Of a DNA stretch of 64,000 bases, positions 17,167 through 25,886 are shown one piece after another. The notes beneath the pieces were generated by a model, which saw only the letters and a list, made by a program, of their open reading frames with translations, was not told where the DNA came from and ran no database searches. Numbering within the stretch: the first letter of the stretch is position 1; each line of letters opens with the position of its first letter. The DNA comes from JBEGQX01 sp041180805 (lineage in GTDB: Bacteria; Planctomycetota; Planctomycetia; Gemmatales; Gemmataceae): NCBI GenBank assembly GCA_041180805.1, contig JBEGQX010000365.1, positions 36,138 through 100,137 of the forward strand, given 5' to 3'. Both the position numbers and the translations under genes were made by a program.

Positions 17167-18921
17167 TTACTCCTCTTCCTCGTCCGTCTTTTTATCCTTG
17201 GGTGGATACACCCCAAAACCTTGATCGGCGCGGACAATTGTGGCGTTTAAAACTTCCAGGGCCCTTTGAACCATGGGATCTTTTTCCGCAATCAGTTTTG
17301 TATTCTCCCTGGGCTTGGGAGGCGCCTGCTCGGCCACGGGCTGGAGTAATGGCGATGGCACCGGGACTACCGCACCCGTTCCCAACGACATCCTAACCTG
17401 CCAGGATTGGCCGGTAATTTTCAATAAAACTTCCTGAATTCGATTGGTCCTGCCAGGTTCCTGACAAAGTTCCATAGCCAGATTATATTCCCTGGAAAAT
17501 TCAAGCACTAGGGCATTTGAACCGGCAATACTTGGGAAACCGGCTTTTTTAAGCTCGTTTCCCAGCATGGGACCCACGCCTTGAATGACCTGCATCCAGA
17601 TGGATGGAAGATTCTCCTCCGTCAGGCCATTCAGGGGTATTTCCCCTGGCGCAAGGATTTCAATTTTAGGTTCTGTCAGGAACTTTTTTTTTAAGCCCTC
17701 GGGGGGGGCAACAATCTGAGGCCTTGCAGGGCTGCCGCCAGGCATAGTTCCGGATTGAAGTTGGGTTATTAATTGGGAAACATTTAATAAATCCTTCAGG
17801 CGGGAAACCCGTATCAAACCCAGTTCGACCATGGTTCGGGGTTGATGTGTATGCTTTAGGCGGGAACGAGTCAGGGATAGCACATCCATTGCAGCCAAAA
17901 TGTTGTCAAGCGATACCGACTTTGTCAGTTCTGAAAATCGCTGCTTGTTCCCCGAAGAAATCATGGTATCGGCCGGCAGGACACCCGAACTGCTAAGCAC
18001 CATCATATCTCGCCAGAAGGTTAAAAGTTGCTCTACCAGTTCTCCCATCTGTAAACCACGTTCGCATGCCTTTTCCATCTGGGCCAACACACCGGCAGCA
18101 TTACCTGAAATAACCGCTTCCGCAAGTTCAAGAATTCTTTCTTCATCTACCATGCCAATCAGGCGGTGAACCTCATCCCTGGTGAGTTTACCAGTGGAAA
18201 ACGCCAGTGCCTGATCTAAAAGCGATTGGGCATCCCGCATCGATCCACCCGCCCGCCTTGCGATAAGCTCCACGGCAGCGCTTTCCGCTTCCAAGCCTTC
18301 CTTGTCAATAATTTCAGACAGATGCTTGGCAATTTGCTGGGTTGGAATTCCAACAAAATCGAATCGTTGGCAGCGCGAAAGAATGGTGATCGGAATCTTT
18401 TGAACTTCGGTGGTGGCAAAGATGAACTTCACATGACCGGGTGGTTCTTCAAGCGTTTTCAACAGCGCATTGAAAGCAGGGCCACTAAGCATGTGGACTT
18501 CGTCGATAATGTAAATTTTGTAACGAGACCTGCTTGGGCGATATTGCACATTATTGCGAATCTCGCGAACCTCATCGATGCCGCGGTTGCTGGCACCATC
18601 AATTTCCAGGACATCAACATCCTCTCCGGTGGAAATGGCAGTGCAAATGGAACAGGTTCCACAAGGGGATGTGGTTGGGCCCTTCTCACAGTTTAAAGCC
18701 TTGGCCAGAATTCTGGCAGTGGAGGTTTTCCCCACCCCGCGTGCCCCCGTGAACAGGTAGGCATGCGCCACCCGATTGTTATTGATGGCATTGGTTAAAA
18801 CTTGGGCAACGGCATCCTGGCCTATCAAATCCTGAAAAGCCCCGGGACGGTACCTCCGCGCCAGGACCGTGTATTGATCCTTGGTGGTTTTCTCAGTGTT
18901 TTTTTGACTTGACTTGGCCAT
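17167..18921 (-). CDS. dnaX: DNA polymerase III subunits tau (and probably gamma)
   Basis: Clamp-loader ATPase joining the replicase. Domains: AAA+ with Walker A GARGVGKTSTA (about residue 58-68), a zinc-binding C-x8-C-x2-C-x2-C (CEKGPTTSPCGTCSIC), Walker B IYIIDEVHML (about 125) and the SRC motif LSRCQRFDF; then domain III to about residue 370, then a Pro/Gly-rich linker and a tau-specific C-terminus to residue 584. At codons 410-413 lies TTA AAA AAA AAG, a nine-A run on the coding strand; a slip of one base in either direction reaches a stop within a few codons (see the separate entry). Upstream lies the SRP RNA gene, downstream ybaB and recR. Confidence 0.96.
   Translation of the reverse strand: MAKSSQKNTEKTTKDQYTVLARRYRPGAFQDLIGQDAVAQVLTNAINNNRVAHAYLFTGARGVGKTSTARILAKALNCEKGPTTSPCGTCSICTAISTGEDVDVLEIDGASNRGIDEVREIRNNVQYRPSRSRYKIYIIDEVHMLSGPAFNALLKTLEEPPGHVKFIFATTEVQKIPITILSRCQRFDFVGIPTQQIAKHLSEIIDKEGLEAESAAVELIARRAGGSMRDAQSLLDQALAFSTGKLTRDEVHRLIGMVDEERILELAEAVISGNAAGVLAQMEKACERGLQMGELVEQLLTFWRDMMVLSSSGVLPADTMISSGNKQRFSELTKSVSLDNILAAMDVLSLTRSRLKHTHQPRTMVELGLIRVSRLKDLLNVSQLITQLQSGTMPGGSPARPQIVAPPEGLKKKFLTEPKIEILAPGEIPLNGLTEENLPSIWMQVIQGVGPMLGNELKKAGFPSIAGSNALVLEFSREYNLAMELCQEPGRTNRIQEVLLKITGQSWQVRMSLGTGAVVPVPSPLLQPVAEQAPPKPRENTKLIAEKDPMVQRALEVLNATIVRADQGFGVYPPKDKKTDEEEE
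17684..17692 (-). other. A9 slippery tract in dnaX, probable gamma-subunit switch
   Basis: Nine consecutive A on the coding strand cover codons 410-413 (Leu-Lys-Lys-Lys). With one A added (or a -1 frameshift) reading continues as Val-Pro-Asp-Arg-Thr and stops at TAA (17668-17666), giving a protein of about 418 aa. With one A lost the next stop is TGA at 17678-17676. Thermus thermophilus dnaX makes gamma by transcriptional slippage on a run of nine A, and E. coli by -1 frameshifting at A AAA AAG, both at about this position. Confidence 0.65.
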
Positions 18922-18954
18922 GCAAACCAGAAAAGGGTTGGCTGGCTAGAAAAA

Positions 18955-19079
18955 GAGCGGCGTGGCGCCGGAAGAGGCTAATCCACTGCACAAGGGTTTG
19001 CTGCGTATGGCTGCTCCTTCCGGCCTGACCAGGTTGACAACTACCCATTGCGTGGGGCCCCTCCCAGCGCCTCGCCGCA
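18955..19079 (-). ncRNA. ffs: Signal recognition particle RNA (small bacterial 4.5S type)
   Basis: The minus strand carries the conserved apical domain: AACCTGGTCAGG, then CCGGAAGGAGCAGCC, the sequence that binds Ffh. Outer arms pair well: GCGGCG with CGCCGC (ends near 19078-19073 and 18957-18962) and GGCGC with GCGCC. The 3' end runs into a TCTTTTTC, a likely terminator. The length of about 120 nt suits the Alu-less small SRP RNA. It lies just upstream of dnaX, as scr does in Bacillus. Ends are estimated from the pairing. Confidence 0.92.
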
Positions 19080-19122
19080 CCATTTATTGGCCAGCAGTGC
19101 CGGGAATAACTCCACTACTATC

Positions 19123-20037
19123 TTAGCGGGCAACGACCTTGTTGACATCACTTTTCGTCTGAATAACCACTTTCAAGATTTGAACTGGTTTTTCCAGCCT
19201 TCTGGAGCCTTCTTTATCTTTGTCTTCAGGATTTACTGGTTCGTTGTATATTTTTCGAACATGGTCCAGGCCTTCAATCACCTTGCCGAATGCGGTGTAA
19301 TTACCATCCATAAAAGGGGCCTTGGTAAGATTAATATAAAATCGGCAAGCGGCGGTATCAGGTTCCAGATCAAAATAAGCCCCAATCGTTCCTTCGGCAT
19401 GAGTTCCTTCAGGGCTTGATTCGGGGTTCATCCAGTAACCAATGCTTCCGTAACCCGGCTCACCAGTGCCCAAGGGACAACCAGCCTGCACCTGTTCAAG
19501 TTTGATATTTGGATCTTCCTCGGATTGTTCAAAGTGGTTTTTTTCAAAAAACAGGCCGTCGTAATAACCAGCTTTGGAAAGGGCTATGAAGTTGCGCACA
19601 TGATTTGGAGCCTGTTTGGAATTTAGCTCGATAACCATGGAACCATGAGTAGTTTCCACTTTGGCGATGTATTCAATATCCCGTCCTTGCGCATCCTTAA
19701 AGCGGATATCTTTCCAAGAATCCTGCACCTTCTGAAAAATACGATACACAGGCTTTTTGGAAACCGTTTCATCCGGTGGACGATGGCAAGTTTCTGGTGG
19801 ATTATCACCAAAACGCGCTGCCTTTTCAAAAGGGATATGCAAAGGATCTTCCTCTGTCGAAATTGTTTTGGAAGAAGCCGCTTCGGGCTTTGTACTGGAG
19901 GTTAGAACTGCATCTACCTTATTGGTTGTGGTAGGGGTTACACCAACCAAAGGCTCTTTGGAAGCTTGCTTGCCACATCCTGCAAGAGCACCAACGACTA
20001 TAAAACCTGAAAGCAGTCCTGATTTTTTCTTAGACAT
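19123..20037 (-). CDS. Peptidyl-prolyl cis-trans isomerase lipoprotein (cyclophilin type)
   Basis: Catalyses proline isomerisation, here outside the cytoplasm. A lipoprotein leader MSKKKSGLLSGFIVVGALAGC gives a lipobox ALAGC with Cys near residue 21. I use the ATG at 20037, seven bases after a GGGGG; an ATG two codons upstream is the alternative. After a linker the cyclophilin domain (about residues 115-290) shows VETTHGSMVIELNSKQAPNH, VRNFIALSKAGYYDG, FFEKNHFEQ, a long insert with GYGSIGYWMNP, GTIGAYFDLEPDTAACRFYI and a final AFGKVIEGLDHV. The active-site Arg (normally FHR) reads FEKNH, and the FGKV motif is kept. The insertion is unusual and substrate is unknown. Confidence 0.88.
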   Translation of the reverse strand: MSKKKSGLLSGFIVVGALAGCGKQASKEPLVGVTPTTTNKVDAVLTSSTKPEAASSKTISTEEDPLHIPFEKAARFGDNPPETCHRPPDETVSKKPVYRIFQKVQDSWKDIRFKDAQGRDIEYIAKVETTHGSMVIELNSKQAPNHVRNFIALSKAGYYDGLFFEKNHFEQSEEDPNIKLEQVQAGCPLGTGEPGYGSIGYWMNPESSPEGTHAEGTIGAYFDLEPDTAACRFYINLTKAPFMDGNYTAFGKVIEGLDHVRKIYNEPVNPEDKDKEGSRRLEKPVQILKVVIQTKSDVNKVVAR

Positions 20038-20342
20038 AACCATGCCCCCAATAAAACCTTTTAAAACATTCGTGGTGGGGGTGATAACCTTGGTTATTTT
20101 TAAGGTCAAGGCAGAATATCGAATATTAACCTGTTTAAGTTTCCCAACCTACCATTACAAAGTTTTGGGTTACTTTTTAAATCGAGGTTTCCCTAGGTCT
20201 TCTCATAATAAGCCCTTTTAAGAACTGACTGTCTATCCTTTGGCAGCATGAAAGCCTAGGCAATTTAAGGGTTTTAAGTTGATCCATTCGTTTAAGGTGA
20301 TAAATTATTTAAGGAAAAACAACTTGGTTCATATGGCAAAAG

Positions 20343-20789
20343 ATGTCCATTTACTTCCGCATATTAATGGTGACAGGTTGTCTGGCTGGCCAAGTAATCT
20401 CAGCATTTGGAAGCCCTATATTAGCGTTTTCCGATAATCAAAATAATTCCTCATTATTAATTATGGGTTGTTGCTGTTCAAAAAGCTCAAACGCCTGCTG
20501 TTCTGATGGATGCTGCTGCTCTTCGAATATTGCCCCTGAAATTTTCAAAACCGATGATGTTCCACTTTCTTCCGAAGAATTCAGTTTTGCTTGGATAAAC
20601 CCTGTTTCCTCAAACCGCTGCAAAGGGTTGCAAATTATTCATGACCTCGGCACAGACCAGACAGTGGAAACCCCTGCCCCATCATTTTTTGGCGTGCGAA
20701 CACTTTTTATGCTGCCAGGTTTTTGCGAATTAAGCTCGAGAATTTATTCCGAAATTAAAACTCCTCCTCCAAAAGCAATCATCTCCTAG
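20343..20789 (+). CDS. Small Cys-rich secreted protein, unknown function
   Basis: Not recognised. A hydrophobic N-terminus (ILMVTGCLAGQVISAFG) suggests export. Residues about 41-60 hold a dense cysteine cluster, GCCCSKSSNACCSDGCCCSS, with nine Cys in under 20 residues, which may bind metal or form disulfides, although such clusters are also seen in metallothionein-like peptides. The remaining residues have a few more Cys (RCKGL, FCELS). The AT-rich upstream region and the weak ribosome site make the gene assignment moderate. It precedes a DUF1559 gene by 82 bases on the same strand and may share a transcript with it. Confidence 0.55.
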   Translation: MSIYFRILMVTGCLAGQVISAFGSPILAFSDNQNNSSLLIMGCCCSKSSNACCSDGCCCSSNIAPEIFKTDDVPLSSEEFSFAWINPVSSNRCKGLQIIHDLGTDQTVETPAPSFFGVRTLFMLPGFCELSSRIYSEIKTPPPKAIIS

Positions 20790-20870
20790 TTCCATTTGTT
20801 TCATGGTCAGGACCCATCTTTATGGGCCTGTATCAATGTTTATTACATTTTTATTTTTAGGAGATTTCAG

Positions 20871-21848
20871 ATGCTTTCCACCTTGGAAAGGTGCAGAAGA
20901 GCATTCACACTAATTGAACTTTTAGTGGTGATTGCCATTATTGCGATACTGATCGGGTTGCTACTTCCCGCTGTACAGAAAGTTCGAGAATCTGCAGCCA
21001 AGCTATCCTGCTCCAACAATCTTAAGCAGTTAGGACTGGCCATGCACAACCACGAATCCATGCTAGGGGTTTTTCCACAGGGCAGAAACGCCTACCCTAA
21101 TGTGGTTTCTGCTCACGCAAGGCTTCTGGCCTTTCTGGAACAAGCAAGCCTGCAAAACCTAATTGATCCCAACGGCCCCCTTACTGTTGGCTCCCAAAAT
21201 GATAGCGCTGCGAAAAACGGGGTTAAAATTTTGGTTTGCCCCAGCGATTCATCCCCAGGACAAATCTCAGGCAGTTCCTACTTTGGAACTAGTTATGTTG
21301 CTTGTACAGGCACCGGGGTCACATGGGATGCCACCGGCAACATCATGGGTTACCTGACCATTGCCCAAAGCAATGGCGTATTTGCACAAATCCCCACCAG
21401 AATTGCAGATATCACCGATGGTTTATCCTCCACCGTCGCTTTCAGTGAAAGCAGCATCGGCACTGGGGTGCCTGTTTCATCTTTGCCCACCGATGAACAA
21501 ACTCAGCGCAGAATCGTTCTGGAAGTACCCGGCGGCACCGACCCCACACCAGCCGCATGTTCCGGGGGTGCAGGCACATGGAACCCAAGGCGGGGCGAAC
21601 AATGGATTAACGGGCACTATGGCAACACACTTTACAACCATTACTACACTCCCAATCAAAAAGGTGTTTGGGATTGTGGAAACGGCAGTCACAACAAGGG
21701 GCTTACAGCAGCACGCAGCAACCACACCGGCGGCGTGAATATTTTACTCTGCGATGGTTCCATCCGTTTTGTGTCCAACAGTATCGATCCCACCATTTGG
21801 CGCAGTCTTTCCACCCGTGCTGGCGGCGAGGTGGCAAGTGTGCCATGA
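20871..21848 (+). CDS. DUF1559 pseudopilin-like protein
   Basis: Planctomycete DUF1559 protein with a type IV pilin/type II pseudopilin leader: the prepilin-peptidase site [18 protein letters not shown] begins near residue 12, and the helix continues as [13 protein letters not shown] use the ATG at 20871, since AGGAG lies 7 bases upstream; the longer frame adds unlikely sequence. The C-terminal signature [21 protein letters not shown], then the [16 protein letters not shown] ending, is the second landmark of the family. Such proteins are thought to be secreted or surface-located, and planctomycetes carry many paralogues. Three relatives occur in this window. Confidence 0.95.
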   Translation: MLSTLERCRRAFTLIELLVVIAIIAILIGLLLPAVQKVRESAAKLSCSNNLKQLGLAMHNHESMLGVFPQGRNAYPNVVSAHARLLAFLEQASLQNLIDPNGPLTVGSQNDSAAKNGVKILVCPSDSSPGQISGSSYFGTSYVACTGTGVTWDATGNIMGYLTIAQSNGVFAQIPTRIADITDGLSSTVAFSESSIGTGVPVSSLPTDEQTQRRIVLEVPGGTDPTPAACSGGAGTWNPRRGEQWINGHYGNTLYNHYYTPNQKGVWDCGNGSHNKGLTAARSNHTGGVNILLCDGSIRFVSNSIDPTIWRSLSTRAGGEVASVP

Positions 21849-21889
21849 AGCTTGAGGCAATAATTATCTACTATCAGCTCGCCCATTTA

Positions 21890-23152
21890 TTAAGAATCAG
21901 GAATAGCTTTTCTAGAATCATGAAATGAGATGGAAACAACGCCACCCAGCAGTGCCAAGCCAGCAACAAGATTTATGATCAGGCTGATTCCATGGATTTT
22001 TGCGAATTCTTTTCGGTCACTAAGAATTGTTTCAAGCTTTGGCTTGTTTTCGGCTGAAGCAAGAACATATCCATCAGTGGAGTTGGCCCTTTTTAATCTC
22101 GCTTTTTCCGTTGGGCCAAGAAGGAACCAGTTTGCAAGAATCATTATCGCAGCCACAAAAAATAAAATAGTTGAACTTTTGCCAACTTTCCTGAAGTCTT
22201 TCACAAATACTTTTCCATGAAGCAAAAGTAGAACAAAAAAAGCACAGCACGCTTGCATGGGATAATATATTTTAAAAATTGGTGTAACCACCAATCCTGC
22301 CAATCTGCTGGCTTGTTCTTTTGCCAAAGGGTTTGGCATTCCTTCCGGGGCTTTCTGTTTAAGAACTTCCGGCACTACAAGCCAATAAGGTGGGTTTTCT
22401 TGCAAAACAGCTTTTTCAAACCAATTGAAAACCCCCGGGCCAACCACAAAAGTAAAGAATGCGTAACTACCAATCCATAAACCCAGGGCAAGCTGCAGCA
22501 TGGATTTCTCCAAACCGCGCCATAGCAATGAATCTTGAACCAGGTTTTCCGTGCCATTGCATATGCGTTTAATGTTGGAAATGTGCTTTATCCAAACAAA
22601 ACCACCGCAAAGCAGGGTGAAGAAAAACAATTCCCAATTTCCAGCTCGACCAGAATGCAGGAACAAAACTGAACCTTGCAGAACCACCAAAACCAAGGTG
22701 GATACCAGGGACCCAAACGAAACCATCCTTGTGGAAGCGACTGCTGCCAGCCAGGTAAGAATGGCAAACAAAAATGGCGTTGGCACCAGAACCGCCATCA
22801 CCCCGGCGCCAGTAGCCACACCTTTGCCCCCCTTGAAACCAAGGTAAATCGGGAATAAATGGCCTACAAAAGCAGAGGCCCCCATAAGAATTCCAGATGT
22901 TTCACTTCCGAAAGGGTTACTTAGAAACCTCAATCCAACCCAGGAAGATATGGCTCCTTTAAGTAAATCCAACAGAAAAACAATTAATCCATATCGCCGC
23001 CCCATCACCCGCCCCACATTAGTGGCGCCGATATTTCCACTTCCCTGCCGAAGTAAATCAACCCCTTTGATTCGGGCCACCAACAATCCAAATGGAACGG
23101 CTCCAAAAAGATAGGCGGCCAAAATACCAAACAACAAAAATACAACGTCCAT
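21890..23152 (-). CDS. plsY: Glycerol-3-phosphate acyltransferase PlsY fused to a C-terminal membrane domain
   Basis: Acyl-phosphate:glycerol-3-phosphate acyltransferase, first acylation step of phospholipid synthesis, in the inner membrane. The N-terminal half (about residues 1-200) is a normal PlsY with block 1 SGNIGATNVGRVMG, block 2 GHLFPIYLGFKGGKGVATGAG and block 3 MVSFGSLVST. PlsY is normally about 200 aa, but this protein is 420 aa. Residues about 215-415 add four more hydrophobic helices around AFFTFVVGPGVF, YYPMQACCAFFVLLLLHG, FFVAAIMILANWFLLGPTEK and IINLVAGLALLGG, resembling the DUF4149 type of membrane protein. The fusion is not split by a stop or frameshift. The role of the added domain is unknown. 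Confidence 0.9.
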   Translation of the reverse strand: MDVVFLLFGILAAYLFGAVPFGLLVARIKGVDLLRQGSGNIGATNVGRVMGRRYGLIVFLLDLLKGAISSWVGLRFLSNPFGSETSGILMGASAFVGHLFPIYLGFKGGKGVATGAGVMAVLVPTPFLFAILTWLAAVASTRMVSFGSLVSTLVLVVLQGSVLFLHSGRAGNWELFFFTLLCGGFVWIKHISNIKRICNGTENLVQDSLLWRGLEKSMLQLALGLWIGSYAFFTFVVGPGVFNWFEKAVLQENPPYWLVVPEVLKQKAPEGMPNPLAKEQASRLAGLVVTPIFKIYYPMQACCAFFVLLLLHGKVFVKDFRKVGKSSTILFFVAAIMILANWFLLGPTEKARLKRANSTDGYVLASAENKPKLETILSDRKEFAKIHGISLIINLVAGLALLGGVVSISFHDSRKAIPDS

Positions 23153-23253
23153 GAAATCGAGGTCCCTGATTACAAGGTTTTAGTCATTATTATGCTATAT
23201 CTTGCAAGACACTCCCAAGCTAAATGTTTTGGCTGGATTTGACCGATAAAAAT

Positions 23254-23261
23254 GGTATAAT
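23254..23261 (+). promoter_or_regulatory. Candidate extended -10 promoter
   Basis: TGGTATAAT is an extended -10 element (TGN plus TATAAT), about 42 bases upstream of the DUF1501 start at 23304. No good -35 hexamer at 17 bases is visible; a TTGACC lies too close. Confidence 0.4.
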
Positions 23262-23303
23262 TTTTATGTTTCACCCCCTTTATTTCCTCCTTGGGGTTAT
23301 TCC

Positions 23304-24686
23304 TTGAACAATTTTTACAGCAATGCTTGCAAAGAATTTAATGTGGTCAGCCAAAATAGAAGAAATTTTCTTCGAGTAGGCTCCCTTGGGGTTGCTGGCT
23401 TGTCTTTGCCAACCCTGTTAAGACATGAAGCCTTGGCAAGCGCGCTGGGGAAAAAGACTCACCGAGAAAAATCGGTTGTAATCTTGTGGATGCGTGGTGG
23501 TCCAAGTCAGCACGATATGTGGGATCCAAAGCCTGAAGCCCCGGTTGAAATACGTGGCGAGTTCAAACCAATAGCCACAAGTGTTCCAGGCATTCAGGTT
23601 TCCGAACTTTTGCCGAAAACAGCGGCAATCATGCATAAATGGGCAATTGTCAGGAGTCTGGCTCACCGTAATGAAGATGGTAATGTTGGCCATTCTGATG
23701 GAGATCAGATTTGCTTTACAGGCTACCGAAGCGGGCCAATGCCGGATGTCAATGTGATGCCGTCTTGTGGTTCTTATGCTGCCAAACAACTTCAGCATCT
23801 CGATCACTCTATGCCAGCCTATGTAATGATCCCTAAAAATGTGCCAGGCACAGGGTCTGCGTGGCTTGGTAAAGCATATGCTGCTTTTGAAACTCAAGCT
23901 GACCCAGCATCCTCTGGACCATTCAAAATACCCAACTTCACACTTGCTGAAGGTGTTACAGGACCGTTATTGAAAGAAAGAAATTCTCTACTTGGCGACT
24001 TAAACTCTCCTGAAATCGGAGAGAATATGAAGAATATCGGCGAATTCCAGGAAAAGGCGATCAATATTCTTACTAGTGGAAAGGCACAAGCTGCCTTCAA
24101 TTTGGATAGCGAGCCTCAAAGTGTCAGGGAACGCTATGGCTTCATGCCAGCCTTTGACCCACAAGATCCTCAAAGGTGCGGGGCACCAAATTGGGCACAA
24201 CGAATGCTTCTTGCCAGAAGGCTGGTTGAAGCTGGTGTAAGGCTTGTGACAGTGGATTTGCGTTGGTGGGATTTCCACAAGCAGGGTTTTGACTCTCAAA
24301 AGCGTGGTTTTCTTCCAAGGTGGGATCTCGCTTACTCGGCATTCGTTGAAGATTTGGAAGCAAGGGGTCTATTAGATTCCACACTTGTGGTAGCGTGGGG
24401 AGAAATTGGCCGAACACCCCAGGTAAATAAGGATGCAGGCAGGGATCACTGGCCATATGTAATGTCTGCGGCTTTCACTGGTGGTGGCGTTAAAGGTGGC
24501 ACGGTTGTGGGAGCCTCTGATGCCAAAGGCGCATTGCCCAAGGACAACCGCAAGACTCCCCAGGATGTTCTAGCCACAATCTACAGGCACCTTGGAATGG
24601 ATTACAAAACTTCTTACATGGACCACACTGGCAGGCCGCATGTAATGTTGCCCGAGGGTAATCCAATCGATGAGTTATTTAGTTAG
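23304..24686 (+). CDS. DUF1501 domain protein, Tat-type leader
   Basis: Second DUF1501 protein. The first in-frame start with a ribosome site (GGGG, 7 bases upstream) is TTG at 23304, giving 13 residues before a twin-arginine type leader RRNFLRVGSLGVAGLSL; the next in-frame start, GTG at 23343, has none. Landmarks: VVILWMRGGPSQHDMWDPKP, LPKTAAIMHKWAIVRSLAH, RMLLARRLVEAGVRLVTVDL, WDFHKQGFDSQ, VAWGEIGRTPQVN, and GASDAKGALPKD, which match the 10797 gene in order. A Tat signal implies export in folded form, perhaps with a cofactor. Its last 8 bases overlap the convergent gene at 24679. Function unestablished. Confidence 0.93.
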   Translation: MNNFYSNACKEFNVVSQNRRNFLRVGSLGVAGLSLPTLLRHEALASALGKKTHREKSVVILWMRGGPSQHDMWDPKPEAPVEIRGEFKPIATSVPGIQVSELLPKTAAIMHKWAIVRSLAHRNEDGNVGHSDGDQICFTGYRSGPMPDVNVMPSCGSYAAKQLQHLDHSMPAYVMIPKNVPGTGSAWLGKAYAAFETQADPASSGPFKIPNFTLAEGVTGPLLKERNSLLGDLNSPEIGENMKNIGEFQEKAINILTSGKAQAAFNLDSEPQSVRERYGFMPAFDPQDPQRCGAPNWAQRMLLARRLVEAGVRLVTVDLRWWDFHKQGFDSQKRGFLPRWDLAYSAFVEDLEARGLLDSTLVVAWGEIGRTPQVNKDAGRDHWPYVMSAAFTGGGVKGGTVVGASDAKGALPKDNRKTPQDVLATIYRHLGMDYKTSYMDHTGRPHVMLPEGNPIDELFS

Positions 24687-25731
24687 TATGCGACTGTGAT
24701 CCGGCCGGCAGTATGGTTTTCACCTGCAAATCCTCAAGGTTCCACAGCACCACGGAACCCTGACTGGTACCCACCGCAAGAGTTTTGCTATCCTCGCTTA
24801 ATGCCATGCAGGCTATCATTTCCTGAACAGAAACCAATTGGGTTCGTGGTTGCATGGTTTCAACGTCAATTACCTGAATTTTTTCATTCCCCAGCGCAAC
24901 AAAAAGTGTTTTTCCATCTTTGGTCAACTCCAAGGACCTTATCGGCTTATTGGAAATCATCAGGTTTTTTACTTCCAAAGAATCATTTTGGTTTATAAGG
25001 CAAATCAAACCGCCGTCACAACCCAAGGCAATTTTACCCCCTCCTGCCTTGATAACCCCAACCGGCCGGTTAAGCGAAATAATAGGCTTTGAATCATGTT
25101 CCAGAAGGTGATTTAACTCATAAAGATCACCCATCGAAGTGACTGCAAAAAACCCTGAACCAGTTTGTTGCAATGATGTAAAAGAACTATCACCAGGGTG
25201 AATTTCCATTAACTCGTGCTCAACCCCATTCGCAAAAAAAAAGCTGGGCTTCATTGCGCAGGCAATGTTATGAAATGCACCAATAACACCAAACTGGCAT
25301 GGTCTTCCAAAATTCACCACATGAGAAATTACCTCAAGAGGGGTTTTTATTTTTTCCTGACAAATCAGGTCTAATGAAGAAAGCCTCATCAGAATGGAAT
25401 GATTGGTACCTGCCAGCAATTCATCGCTTTCCAAATTCCAAGCAAGAGTTGTTATGGGGGTTTTTTCAAAAATTCTCTTTGCCAGTAATTTACAATCATG
25501 CGTATCCCAAACAGAAACCAAACTATCTCCAGCAAGAACCGCAAGGGATTTATTATCTTTGGAAAAAGTTATCTGGCTGATTTTCAATGGGGTTTCCATG
25601 AAGGATTTTTTTTCCTTCACTGATTTATTGGTGAGGTTTCCGGTGGATTGGTAAGCAATCCCTGATGAAACAAACACCATTAAAACCGGCAGAATGAAAA
25701 TCAGCTTTTTACAAAAAACCAAAAAGCCCAT
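24679..25731 (-). CDS. Secreted WD40-type beta-propeller protein
   Basis: A 350-aa protein with a hydrophobic signal-anchor at the N-terminus (LIFILPVLMVFVSSGIAYQ) and WD40-like repeats, e.g. ITFSKDNKSLAVLAGDSLVSVWDT near residues 55-75 and ACMALSEDSKTLAVGTSQGSVVLWNL close to the C-terminus, the first and last blades. The middle repeats are degenerate. Such proteins serve as interaction scaffolds, and planctomycete genomes have many. A comparable lipoprotein lies downstream at 25887, with 155 bases between (both on the minus strand; this gene is the second in order of transcription). No catalytic domain is visible. Confidence 0.82.
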   Translation of the reverse strand: MGFLVFCKKLIFILPVLMVFVSSGIAYQSTGNLTNKSVKEKKSFMETPLKISQITFSKDNKSLAVLAGDSLVSVWDTHDCKLLAKRIFEKTPITTLAWNLESDELLAGTNHSILMRLSSLDLICQEKIKTPLEVISHVVNFGRPCQFGVIGAFHNIACAMKPSFFFANGVEHELMEIHPGDSSFTSLQQTGSGFFAVTSMGDLYELNHLLEHDSKPIISLNRPVGVIKAGGGKIALGCDGGLICLINQNDSLEVKNLMISNKPIRSLELTKDGKTLFVALGNEKIQVIDVETMQPRTQLVSVQEMIACMALSEDSKTLAVGTSQGSVVLWNLEDLQVKTILPAGSQSHTN

Positions 25732-25886
25732 TGCTGTTAACCGCCTTCAAATAAACATAACCATTTCTTTACCATTTCTTCATATTTGAATTTGAAAAAA
25801 ATTGCAACAGAACTTGCTATTACAAGCGATTAACCGGCGGTAAAAATGCTTGTAACCATAATAAATAATGAAAAGGGAATAAGGAT

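Noticed and set aside
17701..17708. Run of eight C on the coding strand in dnaX near the A9 tract
   Set aside because: It lies in-frame in a Pro-rich linker and no frameshift signal is needed to explain it; I kept only the A9 tract, which has a precedent.
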